A stretch of DNA of 64,000 bases from Triglochin maritima (taxonomy: Eukaryota > Streptophyta > Magnoliopsida > Alismatales > Juncaginaceae): positions 26,906,326-26,970,325 of the forward strand of contig OY821791.1 in assembly GCA_963682175.1 (NCBI GenBank), read 5' to 3'. Position numbers and translations under genes: made by a program. Below, one piece after another: positions 1 through 13,078 of the stretch. Below the pieces are notes generated by a model. It did no database searches. It was not told the DNA's origin and saw only the letters and a list, made by a program, of their open reading frames with translations. The stretch's first letter is position 1; every line of letters starts with the position of its first letter.

Positions 1-811
1 CTATCAAAATCTTGTTCAATTTCTTTCCTTATTCTAACAAAAAAAAAATTCAACCTCAATTTTAACAATCGATGGCATCAAAGTCTGTAATTCCACTTGC
101 TGTACTTGTAGCCATCCTTATTTGTAAAATCCCTAAACCCATTAGAGCATGGTGAATAGTGGGAGGCATTGAGGCGTGATGGGTGTATGGTGAGGCGTGA
201 GGTGAGCGAGCTCATACCTTGGTTTGGGTTGGGTTTTATTTGGAGAAAACTCATGTCTCCTTCTCCTCCTCTTCTTCAACTTCTTCTACCCCACCTCAGT
301 CATCTCTCTCACTTTCTTCTTTCTTTTCCGGCGACCAGAGGTGGTGGCGGTGGCTCCGACGTGTGGCAGCGAGCGTGACACTAGAACTTGAGGCGTGTGG
401 CGTAGACGCGAGGAGGAGCTCGTGCTAACGTTGCGGACGGAGGTGTTGCGAGCGATCTCCGGCATGCGTCCGCAATCGCGAAAGAAAGGTATGCTGGTTC
501 AATAGTCGCATTTTGTTGCTCACATTAGTGGTGTGAGGTGTTGGCTAGTCGCGGGAGGTCGGAGACCACGCCGACGACAAGTGGGAAGCAAGATAGACCT
601 AGCTCAGCTAGGTAGTTGTCGGCCAATGGTCGACCGGAGCTCTTGGGCGGTCGACCGAATGTAGTGTAATTTCCTGATCTTAACCAACATTGGTCGAACG
701 ATGTCTTGTGGCGGTCTACCGGTGGTGCTTATGCTGGTGGGTTGGATGAGTGCTTGTTGCTTTTCGATCGAATGAGTCTTCCTAGTGTTCGATCGTTTCT
801 TTGTAGATTGG
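1..811. other. Uncharacterised left flank of the first LTR nest
   Basis: No convincing gene was found. The first 160 bases look like an AT-rich leader followed by a very short reading frame (separate entry). Bases 330-600 are GC-rich and could code only in short overlapping frames with no recognisable domain. Bases 620-730 hold several copies of GGTCGACCG and close variants, a motif shared with LTRs elsewhere in this window, so this part is probably repeat-derived. The insertion of the solo LTR at 817 divides this sequence from its continuation at 5376. Confidence 0.4.
72..155 (+). CDS. Very short frame with a signal-peptide-like start, possible gene fragment
   Basis: This 27-codon frame begins at the first ATG after an AT-rich leader and reads MASKSVIPLAVLVAILICK before a short tail and a TGA. 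A Lys near the start followed by a hydrophobic run of about 13 residues is what a secretory signal peptide or membrane anchor looks like. No downstream domain was recognised and no splice donor is obvious, so it may be a truncated first exon, a small secreted peptide or chance. Confidence 0.15.
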   Translation: MASKSVIPLAVLVAILICKIPKPIRAW

Positions 812-1423
812 TCTGGTGATTGACATCATATCATGCATATATTTGTGTCTTATATCTTCTATTTTTAACCTAAGTAATGCTACATAACGAGTTTTATGTT
901 TAAACTTCAGGAATAAAACAAGTGAGAAGAAGAGACACAAAAAGGACCTAAGAGCAAGAGAAAAGACTGAATTATGAGATTTATGGACTAAAATGCAAGA
1001 GGGAAGGGTCCGGATGTAAACCAAAATGACAAATGAGAAAATCAAGAAACTCCACACCATCATAAAGAGTATTTGGGCAATTCGATTCGGGCCGACACTC
1101 AAACAACCGTCGGGTGCATCACACGTAATAAATTGTAGCATTGAAGAAGGTATACAAATGTGGAGCGAATCGGACAAAAAATGACCTCTAATTGGCGGCC
1201 CATTTTGGTCCAATTTCGATTCGGCTTCGCGTGGTTGTTTATTATGTTGTGTTTATCTATTTGTAGTAGTTTCATTAGTCACACATCGGGAGATTGTCCC
1301 CGGTTATTTTTTCTATAACTATAAATAGAACTTTTCCTCATCCTTTGTATTTACCTATTGCTTAGTGGTCAATCCCTCTACTTAGAGTCAAGTCTTGAAG
1401 CAAAAAACTCAAGTAAGGAGATG

Positions 1424-2847
1424 TGATTGATTGTTTTTATATTAAGCGCAAGTGCACGGCCGCGTTGAAGTGGTGGCAAATACGAGTCGATCCACAGGGA
1501 GGTGTGTCGACTTTTGGTTTGTGCGAAGGCGAGTGGGAAAGAGAGAGAAGAAGAGATTGATTACACTAAACTAACTACACTAAACTAATGAACTAGAAGC
1601 AAGGAATTGAAAACATGAAATGAACTAAACTAAGCTAAGCTGAGCAACTATTAAGAAGAAAGATAAACTAGAAAGAGAAGCTGGAAATCAGGAATCTAAA
1701 ACCCCTAAGGGGTGGAGTGTGTGTACACAAGATATGAGTGGTGATGAATGCTTTCATTAAGAACAAGTATATGTAGTGTTTGCTATGCATAAGAAGTACC
1801 TAATTGCAAGACCTATCATTTAAAACACTATCCTAGGTGATTAATATGAAAATGACAAGTTTGTTATTAAGACACTTAGACAAGTATGGAATGTACCTAA
1901 GCTATGACAGAAACCATCAAGTAAGTATTTTTTTAATCAAACAAGTATACTAACATTTTTCACATACACAAAAGTTTAGCATTCATTCTATCTACATAAC
2001 ATGTATAAACATTGGTCCACCCCCCAAAGGGGATGGAACTACTCACTACTCATTAAACTAATGATTACACTAAGAAAACAAAACATTTTAACTAAACTAC
2101 TAAAATTACTAAACAAGAAATTAAACAAAGTAAAGCAACCAACACAAAACAAGCAACATAACAAGACAAGATTAAAAAGAAACTAAGAACAATTATTTTA
2201 TTAACAATGACTCACATTGAAGGTAGCATTCTTCTCCACCTTGAGTTTTGCTTCAAGGTTTACTCCTTAGTAGAGAGAATGCCACCAAGCAATGGGTGAT
2301 TACAATGGAAGGTGAAGAGTTCTATTTATAGTCATAGAAAAAGGTAATCTGGGACAATCCCCCGATGTGTGACTAAACAAATACCAAAAATAGACTAAAC
2401 ATCCTCTAATACACGCGCTCCAGAAGTCTTAGCCGATCCAGAGTGATCCGGACCGCCAATTAGCGGTCTACTGGATCCGGATCGAGTCGGATCGAGTTGG
2501 TTTTCATTCTGGGCTTTTCTTGATGTATTTGTTGGTCTTGGATGCATCTACTTTGCTTGTTGGAGCTCCGAACCGAATCGAATTGCCAAAATACTCCCCA
2601 TGATTGTGTGGAGTTTTCTGTTTTGCTCTTAGGTCCTTCGGTCTTACGTTCAGGTCCTTCTCCCTTGCATCTTAGTCCCCAGGTCTCACAATAAAGTCCT
2701 TTTTCCCTGCTTTTGGGTCCTTCCATGCCTCTTCTCTTCAAACCTCTTTATTTCTGAAATTCAAACATAAAGCTCGTTACGTAGCATTGTTTAGGTGAAA
2801 GATAATGGATATAAGATACAAATGTAAGCATGAAATGATGTCAATAA
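1424..2847 (-). repeat. 3' LTR of the nested gypsy element
   Basis: On the minus strand it starts TATTGACATC, next to the polypurine tract, and ends AATCAATCA. Its first 640 bp match 3725-4371 closely. The block CGCGGCCGTGCACTTGCG near its end is the family hallmark. Confidence 0.8.
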
Positions 2848-3724
2848 AATACCCCCACTCCTAACTTTTGCTAGTCCCGAGCAAAACAAAGAAAGATAAA
2901 AGCAAACGAGAAACAAGAAATCCTAACTCACTTTCGTAGAAATCACGGTTGCACTTAGCACATGCAACAAGCCGTTAAACCTCCTTGTCGCCGAGGAGGA
3001 GTGTTGTCTCCTGAGGGTTTTCAGCGGATATACCCACAAAATCCGAACAAGATGCATTATTCAATCTAGACACTCGACTCGTTGGACACATTTTGTCGAT
3101 CGTTGGACGTGGTAACCCTACGGGCTGACTCTATATAGGTAATTAGTCCACACACCTAGCCTACTGAACCATTCGTGCAAGTTAAATAAGGAATTAAGTG
3201 AAAGACATGGACAACCTCAACATCCTCAAGTGATACAAAGTATAAAGTCCATTAATGTTCTTATTTGCATTACCATTATTATTATTTTCATTTTGTTTTT
3301 TTTTCTCGTTTTTTTTCTCATTTTTTTTTCTTTTCTTTTTATTAGTTGGAGCTTCATTCTCCCAGGGTCAGGTTTCGTGCATCATTGCCCCTGAGGACTT
3401 ACACTATCACGTACACCATTCCCCAAATCTCCACACAGGGCAATCCTTACCACCCGTGTAACGAGAGTTTGGTCGGCACATCCCAAGTCAGATGACTCGA
3501 AAGCACCAGGAACAAAGTCCCCTCAGACCTACTTTCCCGAGTGATAGGAGCCGTGCGAGAAGAGAGAACACCTACTCACTTATTTGCTATCTACACAGGA
3601 ACCAAAACCCCTACACTAAATGTCTCACAACAAGATTTAAAGGGTCATTGACTACAACAAACTTCCTTAAATTAACAGACACGAATTATTGACTCACTAG
3701 GTTCAGGGTGGACTTCTTTAAATG

Positions 3725-4371
3725 TCTAACAATGACTCACATTGAAGGTAGCATTCTTCTCCACCTTGAGTTTTGCTTCAAGGTTTACTCCTTTGTAGAG
3801 AGAATGCCACCAAGCAATGGGTGGTTACAATGGAAGGTGAAGAGTTCTATTTATAGCATAGAAAAAGGTAATCAGGGACAATCCCCCGATGTGGGACTAA
3901 ACAAATACAAAAAATAGACTAAAGATCATCTAATACACGCGCTCCAGAAGTCTTAGCGGATCCGGAGTGATCCGGACCGCCAATTAGCGGTCTACTGGAT
4001 CCGGATCGAGCCGGATCGAGTTGGTTTTCATTCTGGGCTTTTCTTGATGTATTTGTTGGTCTTGGATGCATCTACTTTGCTTGTTGGAGCTCCGACCTGA
4101 ATCGAATTGCCAAAATACTCCCCATGATTGTGTGGAGTTTTCTGTTTTGCTCTTAGGTCCTTCGGTCTTACATTCAGGTCCTTCTCCCTTGCATCTTAGT
4201 CCCCAGGTCTCACAATTAAGTCATTTTTTCCTGCTTTTGGGTCCTTCCATGCCTCTTCTCTTCAAACCTCTTTATTTCTAAAATTCAAACATAAAGCTCG
4301 TTACGTAGCATTGTTTAGGTGAAAGATAATGGATATAAGATATAAATGTAAGCATGAAATGATGTCAATCA
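3725..4371 (-). repeat. Truncated 5' LTR of the nested gypsy element
   Basis: It is nearly identical to 2204-2847 and starts TGATTGACATC on the minus strand. Homology stops at about 3725, so roughly the second half of the LTR is absent. Confidence 0.8.
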
Positions 4372-5380
4372 AGATGCTACTTATAATGTGAGTCATTTAA
4401 TAAAAGAAATTTTTGTTAGTTTAATGTTGTCTCTTTTATAGTCTTGAATGTTTAGCTAAATTTTGTTTCATTAATCTTAGTATACTTAATTAACATATTT
4501 TCCTCTCTTAACATAATAGTTAGCTTAATGATTAGTGAGTTGTTTCAACCCCCTCTGTGTGGTGGAGATGATGTACATATATATGTTTTGATGTTTGGAT
4601 GTTTGATGAATTTTTGATTGTGTAAACTTGCATATTTGTATGTTCATTGGGGGTATTTTAATCATCTACATGTTGGGAAATGTTTGATGAGTTTTGCCAT
4701 AAGATTTAGACACTTCCCATGCTTAATTTCCTCATATTTATTGACTGAAATTTCCTGTTGAATATGCTACATGTTAGTTAAGTGTTCGTATTTGTGGTTC
4801 CTTGATTTTTAATTGAAGAAACTTTGTTTTGATGAGTTTTGCCATAAGATTTAAACACCTCCCATGCTTAGATTTGTTCTTCACATGAGATTATAGTTTT
4901 TTATGAGTCTTACCATATCTTTAGACACTTCTTATGCTGAGCCTAATCTTATGATAATCAAGTATTAATTGTTGATACGTTGTGTGAATGGATTGATAGG
5001 TTTTGTCACATCTTTAGACATTTCCTTTGCATGAAACACACACACGACCCACGCACATACATGCTTACATATGTCATTCATCACTTATTTCACTTCATAT
5101 GTGCACACACTCTGCCCCTTAGGGGGTTTTCTTCCTGAATTCCAATCTATTTGTTAGCATTTTAGTTTAGCTTTAATCAATCGTTAGTTGCTTTCATTTG
5201 CATTTGTTACTTACTAGTTTAGTGTAGTTTAGCTTAGCATAATCAAATCTCTTTCCCTTTTTCACAACTTGATTTCGGACAAATCAGAGGCTACTCACCT
5301 CCCCGTGGATCGGCCGGTACTTGTCATCGCTTCATCGTGGCCGTGCACTTGCGGTTATTAAAACATTTACAAACATCTGG

Positions 5381-6569
5381 ACATAGCGTAGACCATCTAA
5401 ACGGTCGACCGTTCATGACTTGGTCCGATCGGTAACTTAAGTGGACTTAATAACTGTTCGACTGATTAATTGTGAGTTTGACCGATTGATGACTAGAAAC
5501 TTCTAGGTGGCCCTGGTAGTTTTCGGTCGACCGGGACCTCTGAGCCGTTTAACCGTTTGCCTTGTATGTTTTTGACATTGTCCGGATTTTGACCATGTTT
5601 CGGTCGACCGGTTGGGCCTAGGTTATGAGCAGAGAGTTCGATCGTTGTAGGCGTTCGTTCAACCGGTCCTATTGGGAGCGGTCAACTGGGTTGCCTCTTC
5701 CGGTCGACCATTTTTGCTCAAGACTGAATCCCTGGTCCTAGTGGAGTGTCAACTTTGTCCACGGAAACTTGTGTCCTTGCCTAAAGCGTGAGCCAGGAGG
5801 TGACAGTGGGTGCGTTGATTATGCCTACCTAGGGACCATCAAATGGAAGAGTGTGGGTACTTGGGACGTGCCACCTCTGGTTATAGACATTGGCGTAATG
5901 TATGCTTTTATTGACTCTCGGTAGAGCAGTAAACCTAAGGGATCACGGATCCCAATGTATAATGATGCACGGCTAACGGGGCATAATGATCATGCGATCT
6001 TCAGTCCATACCGTCTGATGTTGTGCCAGACGTATGATGTATCATCCGATGTTGTGCCAGACGTAATGATTGACTCGACCGATGTTGTTCCGGTGAGGAT
6101 ATTGTCGATGTTGTTCTGACATGATAGCTCAGATGGCACTTACAGAGTGATTGGTGGATCGACTTGATCGACTGCTCCGTCAGTGTGGTGATGGCCACGA
6201 TGTTTCATATATGATTCTACTGACGCGGAAGTGTGGACGCCCCTCACCGAACCCCATGACTGGTATAGCCACGTGTGGGGTGCGTTGCATATTGTTCGTA
6301 AGATCGTATGTGCCTACGGTAGTTTTCCGAGGGAGACCCAATGATGATTGTAGGACTGATGTCCAATTTTACCCTTGGAGGGAAACTGTCTTCCTTATTG
6401 TTGATGACATGACATGCCACTAGTACGATATGTTCATTTTATTGTACTGTTGCATTCATATAGGTGAACTTGGCATACGGGGTTTCCACATGGAAACTCA
6501 GGCATTGTTTGTCACATTTGCATTTCAAGACCACAGTAGGTTCTGTTGGGTGGTGACAGTGGGCGCGCA
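5381..6569. other. Uncharacterised repeat-like region with CGGTCGACCG clusters
   Basis: No gene was seen. Bases 5400-5720 contain many copies of GGTCGACCG and degenerate forms and continue the flank interrupted at 816. Bases 6010-6120 contain three or four spaced copies of a GATGTTGTNCC motif, and GGTGACAGTGGG occurs near 5800 and 6550. The short frames at 6151-6423 have no recognisable domain. It is probably an old LTR or element body whose family was not identified. Confidence 0.35.
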
Positions 6570-7281
6570 TATTTTCTGCCTGAATTATTAGGAGAATAAT
6601 TAGATCATGGGTTGGTCGACCGAATGGAAATCTCGGTTAACCGAACAACACGATTTCTGCCTGAATTATTAAGAGAATAATTAGATCATGAGTTGGATTA
6701 ATTCCATATTTGATCAAACGTTTTTTAGGATGCGTATGTGGCAAATTGAGATTAATTTTAGGAGAGAAAAAACAAGAGATCATGACTAGAGAATAGTTGT
6801 TGATGTGTGATTTGGGAGGCTATAAATATGTCCTCTCACCCTACTTATTTCATAAGAATTATGCAAAATTCTCTCTCCCTAATCTTTTACCTTAATCACC
6901 ACGAAAATTCTCTTAATAGTTTTAAGCTTTGGAGATTAAAATCTCAGGTGCTTTTAGAGGGTTATTATCTAGATTCTAAGTTTAATTAGAGATCGATTGG
7001 CTAGCTCATTTCTCTCTAATCTTGTTTAGGGTTTGGTGAACACTTGGAGGCGAATCGGCGGGCGATTCGACGGGCAACGGAACACCAGATCTTCTAAAAG
7101 GTTTTAGAGAATCTTTGGGTATAATTCTCTCTCTTTTGTTTATTTTAATATGTCTAGGAATGCATGATATTAGAATAAACATAAACATGTACATAAAATC
7201 AATGAAAATATGAAATCGACCGTGTATGCTTGTCTTAATTTTTTTTAAATATACACATATACGGGGACACAAAATCCTACA
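6570..7281 (+). mobile_element. 3' fragment of the 2.16-kb LTR family (copy D3)
   Basis: From about 6650 to the end, the sequence follows the last 630 bp of the solo LTR at 9264-11422, including the terminal ACACAAAATCCTACA. Its 5' part is missing. A piece of about 45 bp beginning TTCTGCCTGAATTATTA occurs twice, offset by about 81 bp, showing a local duplication at the broken edge. A TATA-like GCTATAAATATG lies near 6818. Confidence 0.6.
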
Positions 7282-8632
7282 GTGTGGACTAAATACCAAT
7301 ATAGAGTCGGTCCGTAGTATTACCGAATCCAATGATCGACAAAAATGAGTCCATCGAGTCATGTTGCTAGGTTGAATAATGCATATGTTTGGATTTTGTG
7401 GGTATATCTGCTGAAAACTCTCAGGAGACACCACTCCTCCTCCTTGGCGACTAGGAGGTTTAACGGCTTGTTGCACATGGTAGGTGCAACCGTGAGTCCT
7501 ACGAAAGTGAGTTATGATTTCCCTATTTTTCATATGTTTTTCTCTTTCTTTGTTTTACTCGGGACTAACAAAAGGTAAGTGTGGGGGTATTTAATTAATA
7601 TCATATCATGCATCTATTCATGTCTTATACTCTCTATTTTGAACTTAAGGAATGCTATGTAACGAGTTTTATGTTTAAGTTTCAAGAATAAACACGTTTG
7701 AGAAGAAAAGACAAAAAAGACCAAAATGTGAGAAAATGACTGATTAATATCATACTTGCACAAGGGAAAGACCTGGATGCAAGCCAAGAGGACCAATTAG
7801 CAAATCGAGAAACTCCACACCATCGTGAGGAGTATTTTAGCAATTAGATTCAGACCCAGACTTGTATGACCGGATATGGTGCACCCCACATGCCTAATTA
7901 CAACACTAAAGATGGCGGCAAAATTTGGACTCGATATCACCAATTCAGACCGCCAATTGGCGTCCAACCCGGTCAGGATCCGATCGAATTTGTCTTGATT
8001 AATTGTTATGTTGTTTATAGCTATTTTTAGTAGGTGTCATTAGTCCCACATCGGGGGATTATCCCCGGTTATCTTTTTCCATGCCTATAAATAGAACTCT
8101 TCCTTATCCTTTGTTCTTACCAATTGTTTGGTGGCAGTCTCTCTACTTAGAGAGAATGACTTGTTATGCATGGATCCATGATTGGTGCACATTCACATGA
8201 ATGATTTAGGTTGTATATAGGATTGATTGATGCTATAATGACCACACTAGGTACTTATTGTGTGCTTGATAATCTAAAATCAACTTCAACTTTATGTGAT
8301 ATATGCATGCTCATGGTTTGTCATGTAGTGTTGTGTATCCGATACTTAGATTCTACACTAGCTTATACTTGTATGCCACACAAACTACATTTGCTCCTAA
8401 TTGAAATGAAGAGTCACTCACACACATACCTACACACCTACACTCCATGAGGGTTTAGTTTAATTGTCAATTCATTCATAGTGTAGTGTAGTTAGCATAA
8501 TCAACAACTTCTCCTCTCCTTTCCCACTCGATTTCTAAAGAAACAGAGTTGACACCTTCCAGTGGATCGACCCGTACTTGCTCCGTCTTCACCGACGGCC
8601 GTGCACTTGCGGTCAAACTTAATTTCACACCA
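7282..8632 (+). mobile_element. 3' end of a gypsy Athila/Tat-style element with its LTR
   Basis: Bases 7340-7589 match the 3' untranslated region also seen upstream of the LTRs at 2848 (minus) and 20929. This block includes GGCTTGTTGCACATG and CCTACGAAAGTGAGTTA and ends in the polypurine tract GTGTGGGGGTATTT. The LTR follows from about 7590 (ATATCATATCATGC) to about 8632, past GCCGTGCACTTGCGGTC. No TSD was found, so the element is truncated or old. No coding sequence remains. Confidence 0.65.
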
Positions 8633-8948
8633 GTCGATTAATTTCGCTCCTCGGTTTCTGAGTAGACGCCAGTTTGGTATCTTTTCGCGGTCTTATCTCT
8701 GTGGCGGAAGAGAAACTGTCGCACGCAAGAAACCAACATATTTTTATTTTTCGAAAAAGGCACGTTGTTGGGGAATTACCTAGATTGCTGACTAGATGAC
8801 ACATATGCAACGTCCCGGACGCCAACGTTTGTGTATAACAACCCATGGTAAAAAAGCTTCATGTTCTTTATGATTTTAAAATCTCAATTGAAAGAAAACC
8901 CTTTATGCATTTTTTAATTTATTTTCAATATAATAATTTAGGACTGCA
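8633..8948. other. Short uncharacterised stretch and one unit of the MULE target array
   Basis: No gene was seen. The last 90 bases (about 8860-8957) belong to the AT-rich repeat unit that continues at 22052 on the other side of the large MULE. Confidence 0.4.
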
Positions 8949-9263
8949 ATTATTATAGGATTTTTTTTCAAAATAAACTTTTTTTTAATTTTTTTGCCAA
9001 AATAGACCTCAATAAAAAGTATTTGTCAAACTAAACCCGCTGCCACCACGTGGTGACATGTGACGCCGGCAGGTTTGTTTTTTAGTGCATATAGAACTCA
9101 GCATCACCAATGCCGAGTTGTCTTTGGTTTTTAATTGCCCAACACTTGCCATATTCCACTCGACGTGAGTTGTCAGGAGAACTGTGATTCAAATAGAACT
9201 CGACACTGGAGATGTCGAGTTCTATTTGAACTGTTCTCCTGGCACTCAGCTCGTGCATGAGAC

Positions 9264-11422
9264 TGAAAGGAATGTGTTCTAAAAGATTTACTTTTATATG
9301 TCAATTATTTTGAATTGAATGTGCAAACATTTCGTTCCTTGATTATGGTATTCGTCTTTTGGAAGTGTTAAGGAAGAGGCGCTTGGTCCTTAACCGTATA
9401 GCTCTGAAAGATAATGGTTTACATAAATCAAAAGTTATTCACAATCATGGTAATTAACATGGAACATTAATCACCGAGATAAGATTGTCGTGTTGGTCAT
9501 CGATTGTTGTAGCTCTACAAATAATTAACGACACGAGTGTATAAAAGAGGGAAAAATTACTTTTATATAATGAATAAACCTAACAAGTAAAACATTATTG
9601 AATTGTGTTTCGTGTCATTAATGTTTTATTGTGTCTTGGATCCTAAGATACGAGACTTATATCTTTTCACTCAAGATGTGCTTAATTTAATTATTGTCAA
9701 AAGCTATCAATGAGTATAGTGATAAAGGCAATAGTTGGTTGAATATGACTTATGCTGGAAAAGATAGCTAGTCAAACGATTATCGTTTCCCCTCTTAATT
9801 GAGTGATGATATTAGTGGACCCCTTGATAAAGCAAAATTATAATGTGCACAATGTAACTTGAGTTAAGTTACATAGTTATAATTAGCTTAGAGAGATCAA
9901 AAAATGAATATAATACAAAGATGATACATTTCTACTTTATATATTCTTAATATCATGAGGCAAGGGACGAACACAAGTGGTGCACTTACATCACTAAATG
10001 GATCGTGTTTTGGTTCGGGTGGACCAAAGACATCTATGCTAATTGGGTAACTATAATGTGTAGCTAGATACCGCTTATAGTTTGAGATATTAAGTGTTTA
10101 ATATCGCTGTCAATTTGGCTTAGATCCTCCTATAGGTCACACCACAAAACTGAGAAACAAGAGGCTTGATTTTAAGTTCATATGATGTGTCGGGTTTCAT
10201 GTGAAAATGGGACACATGTGGTGAATTAATTAAAATCAATGTGTCATGAAAATTGACATAATTAGAATCATAATAAATTCATATGAGGTATATATATTAT
10301 GGGGTGTAATAATTTATTATTACATATGATAATATATTATATAAGATGTGAATTTGCTAAAAACCCCAAAAGATCAAATTTTGTTGGAAATAAATCCAAA
10401 ATTTGACAAAGGCAAAATCGGGGTCAAACACGGTGAACCGTTCAGGATTCGGTCGACCGAGGTATCTTCGGATCGGTTAACCGAATGGGGAACGTGTAAA
10501 CACAATTGATTGACCGAGATTATCTAGAGTGCCTGGACAATCGGGTTCGGTTAACCGATTGAAAACGGTCAACCGAGAAGAGGTATTTTCGATAGACCGA
10601 ATGTGACACGGTCATCCGTAGACTATGTCCCAGGAGAAATTCTGGTGGGTCAACGGTAGACCGAGTAAAAGACGTGGTTCGTCCGAATTTTTCTAGGGAT
10701 TTTTTCTCATGCTGAATCGGTCGACCGTCTAGCTCACGATGCACCGAAGAGGTCGGTTGACCAAATAGTTTTTGGTCCACCGAACAAAACGATTCTGCCT
10801 GAATTATTAAGAGATTAATTAAATCATGGGTGGATTAATTCCAGATTTAATTAAAACGTTTTTTAGGGTGCTTATGTGGAAATTAGAGATTAATTTTAGG
10901 AGAGAATAAACAAGGGATCATGGCTAAAGAATAGCTCTTGATAAGGATGTTTTGGTAGCCTATAAAAGGGCACCTACGCCTACTTGTTTAATACTAATGC
11001 AAAATTATTTCTCTCATTAATCTCTCCTCTAATCCCCACGAAATTCTCTTAGTAATTTTGAGTTTAGGAGATAGAAATCTTAGGAGCTCAAAAAAGGGTT
11101 ATTAGCTAGATTCTAAACTTTATTAGAGATTGATTGACTAGCTCATTTCTCTCTAATCTTGTTTAGAGTTTGGTGAACACTCGGAGGTAAATCCGTGGAC
11201 GATTCAACGGGCGACACGACTCCGGATCTTCAAAAAGGTTTAGAGAACCTTTAGGTACGATTCTACCTTTGTGGTTTATTTTAATAAATGTAGGGTTGCA
11301 TGATATTAGAATTACACACAAAGTAATGTACATAGAAATTGTTGAAAATATGAAAACGATCTTGTATGTTGTATTAATTTTTTAAAAAAATATATACATA
11401 CATAATGACACGAAATCCTACA
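9264..11422 (+). mobile_element. Solo LTR of 2159 bp (family D, copy D1) in the left TIR of MULE-E
   Basis: It starts TGAAAGGAATGTG, ends CACGAAATCCTACA, and is flanked by the 5-bp duplication GAGAC (9259-9263 and 11423-11427). The interrupted sequence reads through intact, in reverse, near 14690-14715, which confirms the site. A second full copy in the opposite orientation lies at 59603-61772. A TATA-like TATAAAAG is at 10961. Bases 10430-10790 are dense in CGGTCGACCG-type palindromes. No coding sequence was found. The superfamily is uncertain. Confidence 0.85.
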
Positions 11423-11444
11423 GAGACGGTTGGACGGCCAGGAG

Positions 11445-13078
11445 AATATTGTTAGGGGGAGCATCTTAAACATGCATAGTTTACATATATGAAGGGGGAG
11501 CACTCATATAGAATAGGGGAGAACATAAATTGAAACTCAAGCATTAAGATATAGATTTGCCATCATCAAAAAGGGGGAGATTGTTGGCTTTTTGGCCATG
11601 ATCTATATTAATTTTGATGATTAATTAAACTAATCTTAATCAATCAACCTAATCAATCAAAGTGAGCAAACACGATTACATGCATTGCATATATGTTTGT
11701 ATATTTGCAATCATCTTAATAGGTTGATCAAGACAATCAAGGAAATGAGCATTGGGACAAGGACATCAAGACTCAAGACTTGTAATCAAAGCTTTGGACC
11801 AAGACATGTAACTTTTATATTTATTGAGTCCATAAGGTTTTATGTAAACTTGAGCACTAGGATTCTGTCTCGTCATTTCTCGGTAAACCGAACCTATTTC
11901 GGTTCACCGAAGTCTACCTAGTTCGGTCCACCGAACACCTATCGGATAGCTGAATACTTCCCAACATTGAAACTTAGGTGTTCTCTGGAATTGCCCCAAC
12001 GGAAGACCGATCCACCTTTGGTCGACCGAATAATCCTGGACCGGTTTTGGACTTTGCTCCAACGGTCGCATTCAAATCAAGTCCCTAGAGACCAATTAAC
12101 TTGACCCACTTCGGATGACCGCACATACTTCGGTCTACCGAATCCATATTGGCTTTAGGAGGCCAACGACTATTTAAACGTGGCACTTGACCGTTATTGA
12201 TTAACCAATTTCCCACGCATTGTCAGCGGAATACACACGGTCAACCGAACCTGAGTAGATCAGAGCCCAAACAATTCTACTGTGCACCTCGGAACGGTGA
12301 ACCGAATGGATTTTGGTGAACCGAATTTAATTAGGGCTAAATAGATAAAAGCCACTGGAGTTTGGTGAATGGTTATCCGATACATAATCGGTCAACCGAG
12401 TTCATAGTTCAGACCAATGTTTCGGACTACCGTGTGGATAATGGCCGACCGAATCTGTCTCGATTCCTAGCCGAACTTAAGTCACATCTTGCTTTCTCAT
12501 TGGTCCATTCCCCACCAACTCCCAAACAGCTATATGAGCTTGAAGGCTTATAAATAGGACCTCATTTGGTTGTTTTGAAGATATTGAACACTTCCTATCT
12601 ATCCAATACTCAAAGCAAAATCCTCTCCATCTTCAAGCTCTCAATCCACAACACTCAAGCCTAAACTTCACCACTTTCATATCCAATTCAATATCATATC
12701 CAAGTGTGCTCAAGTATAGAGTGTTAGTTAGAGTGTGATTCAACTTCATATTCAAGAATCAAAGAGTTGTAAAGCTTTGAGGAAGCTCCCTCTCGGGTTG
12801 TGAGAGGAGACATGAGCGAGGCGAGGGTGTTCGCGAGGCTCGGTGTTGTAAACGGCATTGATCTCGGCCCAGAACGGAGATCGGTTAGTGGAACCGTTAA
12901 CGAGGTTCGGGGGATCGAGCGAGGATTGCGAGGAGGACTAGGACCCGGGGGTGGGTGCCGAACCTCTCTAAACTCCGGCGTTGTCATTTTTGTGGTTTGC
13001 AATTGTCTCTTCCTTAATCCTTCGATTAGTATTTTAATTCCGCATTTTCTATCCATTAGAGGGCCATAGATCCTAACA
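11445..13078 (+). mobile_element. 3' end of a copia element with LTR, truncated on the left
   Basis: Bases 11445-11581 are the 3' untranslated end of a copia element, with AGGGGGAGC repeats and the polypurine tract AAAGGGGGAGAT. The LTR runs from TGTTGGCTTTTTGGCC (11582) to GATCCTAACA (13078), 1497 bp. The LTR matches the copia LTRs at 48.6-56.7 kb at its start and in its GC-rich R/U5 part, but is diverged, so it is a related subfamily. Bases 11880-12450 are rich in CGGTCNACCG motifs. No gag or pol remains. Confidence 0.75.

Larger units (their letters stand above)
1424..4371 (-). mobile_element. Deleted gypsy element nested in the solo LTR
   Basis: The element has the same type of LTR as its host and lies on the minus strand, bounded by a 5-bp duplication AGATG (1419-1423 and 4372-4376). 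On the minus strand the order is: a truncated 5' LTR (4371 to about 3725), a short internal remnant (about 3724-2848) and a full 3' LTR (2847-1424). A polypurine tract lies next to the 3' LTR (ACCCCCAC on the plus strand near 2851). The primer site, gag and pol are missing, so one deletion appears to have removed sequence from mid 5' LTR into the 3' untranslated region. It has no coding capacity. Confidence 0.8.
817..5375 (+). mobile_element. Gypsy (Athila/Tat-style) solo LTR, split by a nested element
   Basis: The LTR starts TGATTGACATC and ends ACAAACA after a GTGCACTTGCGG block. It is flanked by a perfect 5-bp duplication TCTGG (812-816 and 5376-5380). A CTATAAATAGAAC promoter-like sequence lies near 1319. 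Removing the nested insertion (1424-4371 plus one TSD copy) leaves about 1606 bp. There is no internal region, so this is a solo LTR left by recombination between two LTRs. The same LTR family recurs at 7590, 48166 and 58267. Confidence 0.85.

Noticed and set aside
782..1213. 143-codon minus-strand frame
   Set aside because: Lies entirely across the gypsy LTR; other copies of the LTR do not keep the frame.
7006..7533. 175-codon minus-strand frame
   Set aside because: Crosses the junction between two unrelated LTR elements; chance frame.
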